From: Stramenopiles sp. TOSAG23-3
Lineage: Eukaryota; Sar
Length of the DNA stretch: 11,819 bases
Reading direction: 5' to 3'
NCBI GenBank assembly: GCA_900128585.1
Contig: LT642488.1
Span: 4,598 to 16,416, forward strand
Shown piece by piece: positions 1 through 7,333 of this stretch. Below the pieces are notes generated by a model, which was given only the letters and a program-made list of their open reading frames with translations, did not search any database and was not told the origin of the DNA. Every line of letters starts with the position of its first letter. Within the stretch, counting starts at the first letter, position 1. The position numbers and the translations under genes are program-made.

Positions 1-121
1 CCAGCCAAGTCGATTTTGTTGTTGTTGCCCGCGCAGCTGATTTTGTCGTGGTAGTAGCCAGCCAAGTCGATTTTGTTGTCGTTGTTGAAGCAGTAGGCCC
101 CGTTGTTGAAGGTGTCGTAGT
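1..121 (-). repeat. Thr-rich coding tandem repeat (57-base offset), running off the left edge
   Basis: The sequence ccagccaagtcgattttgtt occurs at 1 and again at 58, an offset of 57 bases or 19 codons, so the frame is preserved. A weaker half-unit lies between them at about 37-57. On the minus strand it encodes runs of TTTTKS separated by TWLA or AARA. Such Thr-rich stretches are typical of O-glycosylated stalks of secreted or surface proteins. The array begins about residue 965 of the M11 peptidase, and its full length is not visible. Confidence 0.75.
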
Positions 122-3013
122 GAAGGGCTCGTTTGCGCCAGAGTCGCCCCAGACGCATGTTTCTGTCGCTATTTCTGTTGGTGACAAACAGTGTTCTTTG
201 GACCCTGCATGAGTATGCCGTTTGCAGTTGCATTTGTTATCCTTGCTATCCGTGACAAAACCTTTGCCCTCCTCTCCATATTCAACAATACTGATGTTGT
301 ACTCTTTATACGTACTCAGCATTTTGCTGCCAGTGCCCCATTTGCTTTTTTTTGCGTCCGCAAGGCATGATGTAGGGACACAGGGCAAGGATGGAATAAG
401 TTGTGGGTATGGGGCGATAGGGGCTTGGTAACCTGGGCATTTGCATGTAGACTTCAAATTAGCAGGGTTAAAGGACACTTGGGCACCTGTCTCAGTCCCA
501 TACGTGAAAATCCAGTGGTTCAAAACTTTATGTCTACGGATAATAAGGCCTTCATGCTCATCGCCCAGATTCTCCGTGTGTCGCTTTTGGTAAACAGGCG
601 TGCCCATGAACTCTCCTATGGTAGTGTAAATCCCACTGAAATTAGTCCCCGCCGGCTCCATACCCTCCACAGTAACCAGTAGTTTTTTGCTATTGTAAAA
701 GCATCCTGCAGAACCTTCATAGCCTTCCATTGCATCGTACCCTGGCGGACAAGAAGCACACGATTTGCAGTCACTGCTGCTGTCAGCCTCATATGCGTAC
801 GATCCTGCGGAGCATTCCTGAATTGAACACGAGTGTGCTGTGTATTTCAATTCACTGATAAGGGGGTTGCTAAAATCAAACTTGGCTATCAGCCAGCCTC
901 GTCCTTTGTGCTGCCCAATTTCTATTTCTTGACCGGTCGGAATTTCAAACTTTGCGTCAAACCATTGGCTTTCTGAAACTTCCACTCCATAGGAAGGTGT
1001 ATACCACCGAATACCGTGCGAATGCAGATTGATTACATCTGTATAATTTTCGTTTGGTATAGGTGCTACCCACACATCAGAGTCGCCCCAGAAGAGAGCG
1101 TCACCCATGCTTTCCGCTCGCATTACCCAAAACCAACCAGAGGGCGGGTGGTTTCCGTTCCATTTTTTTAACCACTCTGCTTCACAAAATGTGTCATGGC
1201 CAGGATTGCACCGTGCCATATAAATGTGCGTTTTCGAAAAATGAAAGCTTGCGACGTAGTGCGGCGTTTTTATCGCTTTTCCAGACGTTTCGCTGTTTAC
1301 AATTGTGCACGTTTTAACCCCGCCGTCGCAATAGTTGTAATCCACCAGACTATACTCTCCATCGCCTTCGCCCCCATTAAGCGTTGAATGTCCCGGATCT
1401 TTGAGAAGAAAAAATGGTGTCGCTCCACCAGGGTTTGAGAAGCAGTAATCGCTCAACGTGCTGTGGGCACCAATTGTGACGTCCGCACCGTACAACATTT
1501 GCGCATGTGGGAAATGGTCGTAAACATATGTCTGTAAGTTTGGGACTTGAACTGAACACGCGGCTATGACACTTGACGTTTTATGCTCTTCACCTATTTT
1601 TATCAACGACAACGATCCATTTCCTCCGGCCGCAGAGATATTTCTATTCCGATCGACCCTTACCGTTTTGCCGCAGCCCAAGGTATGTTCGCAAAGAATA
1701 GCAGCATTGTCTTGCTCATACACCCTTGCCACACGTTTACCGGACATGTACTTGACTGACACTCGCAGTGTCTCACCATCTGCTTGGAGGGTTTTGACTT
1801 TGATCGAGTAGTCCGACTGTGGTTCAAAGACATACGTCTCGCCGGGGTTTAGAAACATATCCCTCTGTTCCACCGTTATCGGGCGCACGTCAATCGATTG
1901 GGTAGCATGGGCCCAGTCGCCTTCTCTATACTTTACGAGGTGCAGTGATGCCCCGTTTTTACACGTGCTTCTGTCACAGCTCGCACGGTACGATATGTAC
2001 AAATATATGTTATCTCCAGCGATGGATAACCACGGGTTGTTATCTCGGTCAGCAGTTGGGCACCACGAACGTTCTCCCGGAGGGCAAGGAACGCCGTTCA
2101 TGAATTCAGTCTCCATCCGGATTCCTAAAAATTGACTGTCGCCCAACTGCTCAATCGCATTTTTCCGGTCGAACGGCTTCAGTGTGACAATGTGTTCGTC
2201 AGTACCAGAGCTGATCCTCGGCAAATCCTTTATTTTATCGTCTGGGATCCACCCGAATCGGTGTTTTGTCCCGGCATTTACGTGACCAATTTGGAAATCG
2301 TGCAATCTCATCCCCCCGCCCCCCAGCAAGTCGTAATCGTCGCCGTACCGATGCCGATTGTGCCACGCATGCTCGATTCCGAAGTTGTGCAAAAATTCGT
2401 GTGGGAGTATTTTCGTCTGGAATGTCCGAAAGGTAATGTCTTTGTACGTTGTGGTGGATCGGATAAAGCCGTATATGAACCGCTGTACACGGCCGCCTCT
2501 TACTGCTGTTCCACCACTCCCTTCAGCAACGTTTTTCGGCTTTCTCCAGAACAACTCAAAATCGTAATCGGAGTAGTTGTACCCCGCCGCCGTTCGGAGA
2601 GCGTTTACTTCGTTGTGAAAGTCCCGGCTATCTATGCTTAGGTGAATGACGTCAGGGTGAATCGTGGGGGGCATCAATTTCAATTTACCGTAGGACATTA
2701 CGTCGATGAATTTAGTCAAGTTTGTAAACATGTGCATCAAAGCCGAATTTTCTATAGGATCAGAGGTCGGCCCTTCCTTGATTGTGTATTTTACAATCAT
2801 TGTCGTTTTGTTTCCTATATTATACTTATGATCAAACGGGTTAACATACGCATTATCATTTCCTAATGTCCTACCATGATGCTGTGGCGCGAAATGTAAG
2901 TTTTCTTCAGACCCTTGTGGACGGACAACATCTGTAAGTATTATTCCTGCTTGCGCACCGAAGAAGCAGCAAGCACCGAAGAAGCAAGGAAGAAGCACAC
3001 AGATGAAGTTCAT
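1..3013 (-). CDS. Secreted M11 (gametolysin-like) zinc metallopeptidase, C-terminal end beyond the window
   Basis: One uninterrupted frame of 1,004 codons. The ATG at 3013-3011 is the only Met after an in-frame TAG at 3022-3020, and no stop occurs before the left edge. The N-terminus is a signal peptide (MNFICVLLPCFFGACCFF, likely cut after Ala-Gln-Ala, residue 22). The zinc site HEFLHNFGIEH lies at 205-215 (ligands His205, His209, His215; catalytic Glu206). It is followed by YGDDYDLLG at 223-231, a Gly4-Met run (Met235, a plausible Met-turn) and a Gly-Trp at 254-255. This order matches peptidase family M11, whose founder gametolysin degrades algal cell-wall glycoproteins. Residues about 260-725 form an unassigned, probably beta-rich extracellular region. 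A Cys-rich, TNFR/EGF-like segment lies at 729-772, a second Cys-rich stretch at about 885-960, and a Thr-rich tail starts at 965. Role (inferred): wall or matrix degradation outside the cell. The family is well supported; the true substrate is unknown. Confidence 0.86.
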   Translation of the reverse strand, partial: MNFICVLLPCFFGACCFFGAQAGIILTDVVRPQGSEENLHFAPQHHGRTLGNDNAYVNPFDHKYNIGNKTTMIVKYTIKEGPTSDPIENSALMHMFTNLTKFIDVMSYGKLKLMPPTIHPDVIHLSIDSRDFHNEVNALRTAAGYNYSDYDFELFWRKPKNVAEGSGGTAVRGGRVQRFIYGFIRSTTTYKDITFRTFQTKILPHEFLHNFGIEHAWHNRHRYGDDYDLLGGGGMRLHDFQIGHVNAGTKHRFGWIPDDKIKDLPRISSGTDEHIVTLKPFDRKNAIEQLGDSQFLGIRMETEFMNGVPCPPGERSWCPTADRDNNPWLSIAGDNIYLYISYRASCDRSTCKNGASLHLVKYREGDWAHATQSIDVRPITVEQRDMFLNPGETYVFEPQSDYSIKVKTLQADGETLRVSVKYMSGKRVARVYEQDNAAILCEHTLGCGKTVRVDRNRNISAAGGNGSLSLIKIGEEHKTSSVIAACSVQVPNLQTYVYDHFPHAQMLYGADVTIGAHSTLSDYCFSNPGGATPFFLLKDPGHSTLNGGEGDGEYSLVDYNYCDGGVKTCTIVNSETSGKAIKTPHYVASFHFSKTHIYMARCNPGHDTFCEAEWLKKWNGNHPPSGWFWVMRAESMGDALFWGDSDVWVAPIPNENYTDVINLHSHGIRWYTPSYGVEVSESQWFDAKFEIPTGQEIEIGQHKGRGWLIAKFDFSNPLISELKYTAHSCSIQECSAGSYAYEADSSSDCKSCASCPPGYDAMEGYEGSAGCFYNSKKLLVTVEGMEPAGTNFSGIYTTIGEFMGTPVYQKRHTENLGDEHEGLIIRRHKVLNHWIFTYGTETGAQVSFNPANLKSTCKCPGYQAPIAPYPQLIPSLPCVPTSCLADAKKSKWGTGSKMLSTYKEYNISIVEYGEEGKGFVTDSKDNKCNCKRHTHAGSKEHCLSPTEIATETCVWGDSGANEPFTTTPSTTGPTASTTTTKSTWLATTTTKSAARATTTKSTWL

Positions 3014-3217
3014 CCGCTTCTAAGCTGTTCTAGGGGGAAAGACGTAACCACCAAATGTCGTCACACTCACTCACTGCCTGAAGTATTAGTCAACTACACC
3101 GAATTCGTTTAATCCAATAGAACTTTTTCTTTCACCTTTCTTTTCTCTTTCTACGATAATTTTGTAATTTTTTCGAAGAACTTCTTTGTCGAATATATAT
3201 AAGAAAAAAAGAAGAAG

Positions 3218-3281
3218 AGGACGACTACAGTTCTAGTTCTTGACCGCACTCCGGAGTGCGGTCAAGAACTGTAGTCGTCCT
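3218..3281. repeat. Spacer-less inverted repeat (hairpin/cruciform) with a 6-base bulge
   Basis: The centre lies between 3252 and 3253. Bases 3235-3252 pair perfectly with 3253-3270 (18 bp, no loop). The left arm then has an extra agttct (3229-3234), a tandem copy of the adjacent agttct. Pairing resumes with 3218-3228 against 3271-3281 (11 bp). Outside the stem, purine-rich sequence on the left (from about 3201) faces pyrimidine-rich sequence on the right (to about 3310), so weaker pairing may continue. The arms are GC-richer than their surroundings. It could be a foldback element, a transcript-end structure, or an assembly or amplification chimera. Confidence 0.9.
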
Positions 3282-3504
3282 CCTCTTGTTCTTCTTCTTT
3301 CTTCTTTTTGTTTTGTTATTATTATTTTTCTATCTCTTCTTTTTTTTGTTGTCTTCCCCCCCCTAGCTACCTGGTATAAGATATACTTGGTATTATAAAA
3401 TAGCGCTATTATTATTATTATTATTATAGCTTTTATACCGTACCGTACCACAACAATATTATAAACGGTCGTCCCCACTCCCCACAACAATTAAAATTAT
3501 AATG

Positions 3505-3523
3505 TACTGCGAACTGAAATCTA
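3505..3523 (+). repeat. 19-base dispersed repeat, copy 1
   Basis: The sequence tactgcgaactgaaatcta is identical to 7550-7568, in the same orientation, in a different intergenic gap. Both copies lie in AT-rich non-coding DNA. I see no third copy in the window. Confidence 0.85.
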
Positions 3524-3817
3524 CTATCTTTCTCTCTTTTGGTCTGACTAATCGATACACCCTTGTCACTTAGCATTGACTATCATTCTCAGATGTACTC
3601 ATATTTTTTAACATAATATTTTAACAATCCTTTTCTATAAAAATATTTACCCGGTAGAGGATAATCTATAATGCAGATTAGAATTTCTTCGACTGGCTAG
3701 AATTCCATCTTGGAATAAATATATTAGATCCCAACGCCCGTGTTTGTCCCGTACTGTGTATCTAAGCAAGTCTTAACTTACTTACTTGGAGGAGTACGAG
3801 GTATATCTAGATATACA

Positions 3818-4651
3818 TTAATCTCTATTTTTGGACTGCTGACGCCTGGCTTTTGCTTCTTCCATTACTTCCCCTTCTTGCTTTTTCAAACGCGCGACCG
3901 CCTTTTCGTAGACGACTTCGTTGCTTTTGTTGTAGACCAAGATGGCAAATTCACGCTCGTAATTTCGTACGACTTGCTGTCCATAGTACACCCCGTTGCC
4001 GAAGCATAAAACTATTGTCAGCGCTGCGGCCATGGGGTGGACCGCGACTGCTCGGTGGGAAAGGCACACAAACATAATGACTGCGACTACGATCAACCCC
4101 GGCGACCGAAGCCATATGTTGATGTGGGCATTGACCCGTTTCTCTTCCAACCGGTTGAACTTCCCCAGTTTCACAAGGGCGAGGAGTGCGTAGTCGATCG
4201 CTCCCGGTATGCCGGTCATAAAAAAGAGAAGCAGATTCGCAATTTTCCCCCAACTCATAAGAAAATTGACCACCGCAAACGTCCCAACAAATAGAACGTG
4301 GTGCACGATATCTTCAGCTCTCAAGTTCGTGTACGCAAGAAAGTGGTACACGTGCAGCGCAAAGGCAAGGTGCGACGGATACCACGAGTCCATGTCTTGC
4401 ACCATGCTGCATAGTGGACTTGAAAGGCAAGAGACACTATCGCTGAATGCAAATATTGTTATCAACCAGTTCACGGCCGAGTGCAATCCAAACCATCTGG
4501 CCTTGCTGTTCGTTTTAAACAAAGATGTGCACTTCAAAATCATATCAAGCAGAAGTACAAGCAAAAGAAATTTTAACACCCCCATGAAGTGGTCCGCCAG
4601 CGGCGTTTGTGTTACCCCACCCTCCGGACACCGAATAACAACTCCTTCCAT
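3818..4651 (-). CDS. Seven-pass integral membrane protein, TLC-like
   Basis: 277 residues from the ATG at 4651-4649 to TAA at 3820-3818. The frame is open to 4709 but has no earlier ATG. Hydrophobic segments lie at about 23-40, 53-76, 92-108, 116-133, 137-160, 184-199 and 206-224. A charged tail follows (about 227-277, ending in a Lys/Arg/Glu-rich, possibly coiled-coil stretch), probably cytosolic. Polar residues inside or beside membrane segments stand out: His57, Trp90 with His94 and His100, the pair His117-His118 after Asp114, and a Gly-Ile-Pro-Gly-x-Ile-Asp-Tyr motif at 147-154. An Asp-x-x-His-His near a helix start recalls TLC (TRAM/LAG1/CLN8) lipid-handling proteins, but I cannot confirm that family from reading alone. 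No signal peptide is needed. The neighbour on the other side of the shared gap at 5457 is transcribed divergently. Confidence 0.75.
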   Translation of the reverse strand: MEGVVIRCPEGGVTQTPLADHFMGVLKFLLLVLLLDMILKCTSLFKTNSKARWFGLHSAVNWLITIFAFSDSVSCLSSPLCSMVQDMDSWYPSHLAFALHVYHFLAYTNLRAEDIVHHVLFVGTFAVVNFLMSWGKIANLLLFFMTGIPGAIDYALLALVKLGKFNRLEEKRVNAHINIWLRSPGLIVVAVIMFVCLSHRAVAVHPMAAALTIVLCFGNGVYYGQQVVRNYEREFAILVYNKSNEVVYEKAVARLKKQEGEVMEEAKARRQQSKNRD

Positions 4652-4847
4652 ACTCGCCAAACTGCAGTAAAATAACACGGATGTAACTGCGCAGTTAAAG
4701 CCCACTCGTTATCATCTGGTGTTAATTCCAAAATTTCCATTGTTTCATTTAATACATTGAGTTTCATATACCAAAGTTACTTTTTGCATTTACATTGACT
4801 GGATCGATAATTAATACTTTTTTTTTTATTACCGAAAAGAAAAAAGA

Positions 4848-4923
4848 AGAAGAAGAGCTACTAGTAGTAGTAGTATTTATTTAATAATAGCACAGCAGCA
4901 GCAGCAGCTCTAGTAGTAGAGCT
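4848..4923. repeat. Cluster of AGA, TAG and CAG trinucleotide repeats with a small hairpin
   Basis: In order: GAA-type repeat (4846-4857), TAG repeats (4862-4874), CAG repeats (4893-4908), then agctct / agtagt loop / agagct (4906-4923). All lie in the divergent gap and none is in a coding frame. Confidence 0.8.
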
Positions 4924-5047
4924 GGAAAAAAAAAAGAAAGAAAAAAAGTGAATCTTCTTTTTTTTTTTGTATAATAATATAACAACAATATTTATAAATA
5001 TAATTAATATTAAATATACATAGACAGACCATTATATTTTTTGCACT

Positions 5048-5184
5048 CTTCTTCTTCTTCTTCTTCTCACTTCTCAAAACACCATCATCACTCACCCCAC
5101 ACCGCTTTTCTTCTTCTTCCCTCCTTTTCTCCCTCCTTCTTCTCCTTCCCTTCTTCTTTCTCTATTCTTCTTCTATCTTCCTCC
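5048..5184 (+). repeat. CTT microsatellite followed by a long polypyrimidine tract
   Basis: A CTT repeat occupies 5048-5067. Bases 5105-5163 are 59 consecutive pyrimidines, and apart from two A residues (5164, 5175) the run continues to 5184. It lies about 270-410 bases before the CoA-enzyme ATG. Such tracts can form triplex DNA or act as CT-rich promoter elements; neither role is shown here. Confidence 0.85.
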
Positions 5185-5456
5185 GCCGCGCTGATCGATT
5201 GTTAATGTTGCCGTCCTTCCTTGATAGATCGTCATTTTTTTGATTCTGAATTCCCTTGTTCGCATGTTGCCATCCCCCTCCCTCCCCCTCCCCTCATTAT
5301 TGGGGAGAAAGAACTTCTTCCGAAATATTTAAATTGTTCGTGTTGTTTTTTTACGTTTTATTCAGAAAAGGAAACAAGAGAAGAAACGCAAAAAGCTTTT
5401 TTTGGTTAGTCGTTGGTGCATCGGTGTTGTAATAATATCCTGCAACTTCGTCAAAC

Positions 5457-7304
5457 ATGGAACCATCGAAAAAAATAAACGTTTTGGTGGGCGTGACTGC
5501 CTCTGTCGCAGCGGTTAAAACCCCCGAGTTGATCGATGGGTTATTTGAGAGTGGGCGAGTTGGGCGGATTGATTTAATCGTTACGGAAAGCGCAAAGCAT
5601 TTCTTGAAAAGCGTCAATTACAAGGGCAAGCCTGTGTTTGACAGTTTGCGGGCTGTGCGTGAAAAGCACACCTGCGCCTCCGATCCTGTGCGTGAATCCG
5701 ATAGGGAACAGTTTGGCGACGAGGGATTTTTTGGGGAGATTGGAACGCGGGCACCCCTCAGCAAGTTGCGCGTTTTTACGGATGCGGACGAATGGAAGAA
5801 TTACAAAGATGTAAACTTAGACCCAGTGCTGCACATTGAGTTGGCCAAGCGGAACGACGTGCTTTTAATTTCGCCTCTGTCGGCGGGCAGTCTTTCAAAA
5901 ATTGTCAACGGTTCTTGCGACAATTTAGTTACCACGACGGTTCGTGCATGGCCGTTTGACTTGGCCACTACAGATGACGATGGCAATAGTAGTACAAAAC
6001 CATTTTTCGTGGCTCCGGCCATGAACACCGTAATGTGGAATCAGGGTATTACGCAGCAGCACGTGGGCGTGTTAAAAACCCGAGGAGTTGCCATGATCGA
6101 CCCGGTTGTTAAGCTCCTCGCATGCGGGGATACGGGCAAAGGCGCCATGGCAGACGTGGAGACCATTGTCGCACGTGCCACCGGCCCCGTCACCCCCACT
6201 GTACAAACGCCCCCACCTTCCCCTGGTGTCCGTATGGTCGACCTGTCCCCAAACAGCAAAGCAAACGCGCCCTACGATGGTTCCCAAAAAGCTTTCTTCG
6301 AGATGAACTCTGCGCCACCAGACCTCAGCACGGTGTCCAGGAAAGTTTCTCTGTTTTTAGAAAAAATCCCGACCAACAAAACAGTTGTACTTGTCACTAG
6401 TGGTGGCACTACGGTGCGTTTAGAAAGAAACACCGTTCGGAGCATTGATAACTTTAGCACGGGAGGCAGGGGCTCTGCATCGTGTGAACATTTTTTACGT
6501 CGTGGTTGTTGCGTTATATTTCTACACCGACGGTTTTCGATTCTTCCGTTTCAACGGAACTGCCGCCCCCTCTTCGAAGAACTGGACGACAGCCTGGAAT
6601 CCTTTCCCGATAAAATAATGTCCGCCGCGACGGAATGCAGAACAAGGATTAGCCTGTGCGCCCAAGAAAACGAAGACATACGCCTTTTGAGTGTGCCCTT
6701 TTCTAGCGTGGTGGAATACCTGTTTTATATGCGATGCATCGTTACCCAGCTTGACCCCTTGGGGAAACGCGCAATGCTGTATCTTGCTGCGGCCGTCAGC
6801 GACTTTTATATTCCAGAGGTGGAGATGGCCAGGGATAAAATTCAGTCCACCCCAGAAGGCTTGACTCTTCAGTTGCGCGCCGTCCCCAAAATGCTGGCAA
6901 TGGTCAGGTCCTCTTGGGCGCCCAATATTTTCTTTGTCAGTTTCAAGCTTGAGACGGAAAGCCACAATTTTCTGTTGATGAAGGCGAAGCGGGCGATGGA
7001 GAAGTACGGCGTAGATGTGGTGGTTGCAAATATGCTGCAAAATTACAAGAAAGAAGTGACGCTCATTACGCGAAAAAGCGAATCGTTAAGACAAGTTAGC
7101 GACGCGGAGGGGATGATCTTGACAAAGGTTCAAGTTGTGCTCAACCCAAACCTGCCCGACCGTGACTTAGAGCAAGATATAGTGAGTGTGGTGCTCCAGC
7201 AACAGGCGCACACATTAGACCCCCTCAAGCATACCGCAATGGATGCCTATCCCGTGTTCAACGGGTATCCATATTTGACCGTCTATCGCGTAGAAGATCT
7301 ATGA
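5457..7304 (+). CDS. Bifunctional phosphopantothenoylcysteine decarboxylase / phosphopantothenate-cysteine ligase
   Basis: 615 residues. The ATG at 5457 sits in the good context aaacATGG. It should carry out two successive steps of CoA synthesis in the cytosol: joining cysteine to 4'-phosphopantothenate, then FMN-dependent decarboxylation to 4'-phosphopantetheine. The N-terminal half (about 6-240) is a flavin decarboxylase of the HAL3/PPCDC type: VGVTASVAA near 11-19, catalytic His126 in HIEL, PAMN at 187-190 (Asn190), and the ACGD clamp at 222-225 (Cys223). About 45 extra residues (near 58-102) precede HIEL compared with plant HAL3. A Pro/Ser-rich linker (about 241-300) follows. The C-terminal half (about 307-565) is a ligase of the eukaryotic, human-like type: LVTSGGT (312-318), DNFSTGGRG (331-339), AAAVSDFY (444-451), KIQS (461-464), SFKLET (495-500) and VVVANML (521-527). 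The last 50 residues are unassigned. All expected active-site signatures are present. Eukaryotes usually encode the two activities separately, so the fusion is notable. Confidence 0.93.
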   Translation: MEPSKKINVLVGVTASVAAVKTPELIDGLFESGRVGRIDLIVTESAKHFLKSVNYKGKPVFDSLRAVREKHTCASDPVRESDREQFGDEGFFGEIGTRAPLSKLRVFTDADEWKNYKDVNLDPVLHIELAKRNDVLLISPLSAGSLSKIVNGSCDNLVTTTVRAWPFDLATTDDDGNSSTKPFFVAPAMNTVMWNQGITQQHVGVLKTRGVAMIDPVVKLLACGDTGKGAMADVETIVARATGPVTPTVQTPPPSPGVRMVDLSPNSKANAPYDGSQKAFFEMNSAPPDLSTVSRKVSLFLEKIPTNKTVVLVTSGGTTVRLERNTVRSIDNFSTGGRGSASCEHFLRRGCCVIFLHRRFSILPFQRNCRPLFEELDDSLESFPDKIMSAATECRTRISLCAQENEDIRLLSVPFSSVVEYLFYMRCIVTQLDPLGKRAMLYLAAAVSDFYIPEVEMARDKIQSTPEGLTLQLRAVPKMLAMVRSSWAPNIFFVSFKLETESHNFLLMKAKRAMEKYGVDVVVANMLQNYKKEVTLITRKSESLRQVSDAEGMILTKVQVVLNPNLPDRDLEQDIVSVVLQQQAHTLDPLKHTAMDAYPVFNGYPYLTVYRVEDL

Positions 7305-7333
7305 ACAGACATCTGTAAGAATGAGTACGAATT

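Larger units (their letters stand above)
3014..3817. other. Non-coding gap upstream of the M11 peptidase gene and downstream of the membrane-protein gene
   Basis: No frame here has protein-like composition. The stretch contains pyrimidine runs (3121-3154 and 3279-3360), a hairpin (3218-3281), an ATT repeat (about 3408-3427), an accgtaccgtacc duplication near 3437 and one copy of a 19-base dispersed repeat (3505-3523). A TATATATA run at 3193-3200 reads as a possible TATA element for the minus-strand peptidase gene, about 180 bases before its ATG; that is only a guess. The promoter of the peptidase and the 3' end of the upstream membrane-protein transcript should both lie here. Confidence 0.7.
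4652..5456. promoter_or_regulatory. Divergent intergenic region between the membrane-protein and CoA-enzyme genes
   Basis: Both flanking genes start here and point outwards, so both promoters should lie in these 805 bases. The left half of the plus strand is purine-rich (4835-4857, 4924-4948) and the right half pyrimidine-rich (5048-5067, 5105-5184), so the pyrimidine-rich strand is the sense strand for each gene. TAG (4862-4874) and CAG (4893-4908) trinucleotide repeats and a 6-bp hairpin (4906-4911 with 4918-4923) lie between them. Two short upstream ATG frames, both starting Met-Leu-Pro-Ser (near 5205 and 5264), would precede the CoA-enzyme start if transcription begins far upstream. No firm core promoter was recognised. 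Confidence 0.5.

Noticed and set aside
2132-2641. A 169-codon plus-strand open frame
   Set aside because: It lies codon-for-codon opposite the M11 catalytic domain; it has no recognisable motif and is explained by the codon bias of the real gene.
3233-3490. An 85-codon minus-strand frame over the hairpin's right arm
   Set aside because: Its sequence is poly-Ile and Lys/Arg-rich, produced by ATT and CTT repeats.
4652-4705. Upstream extension of the membrane protein to a GTG at 4705
   Set aside because: A GTG start is not expected in a eukaryotic nuclear gene; the first ATG in frame is 4651.
6522-7040. A 172-codon minus-strand open frame
   Set aside because: Antisense to the ligase domain, which carries clear conserved motifs on the plus strand.
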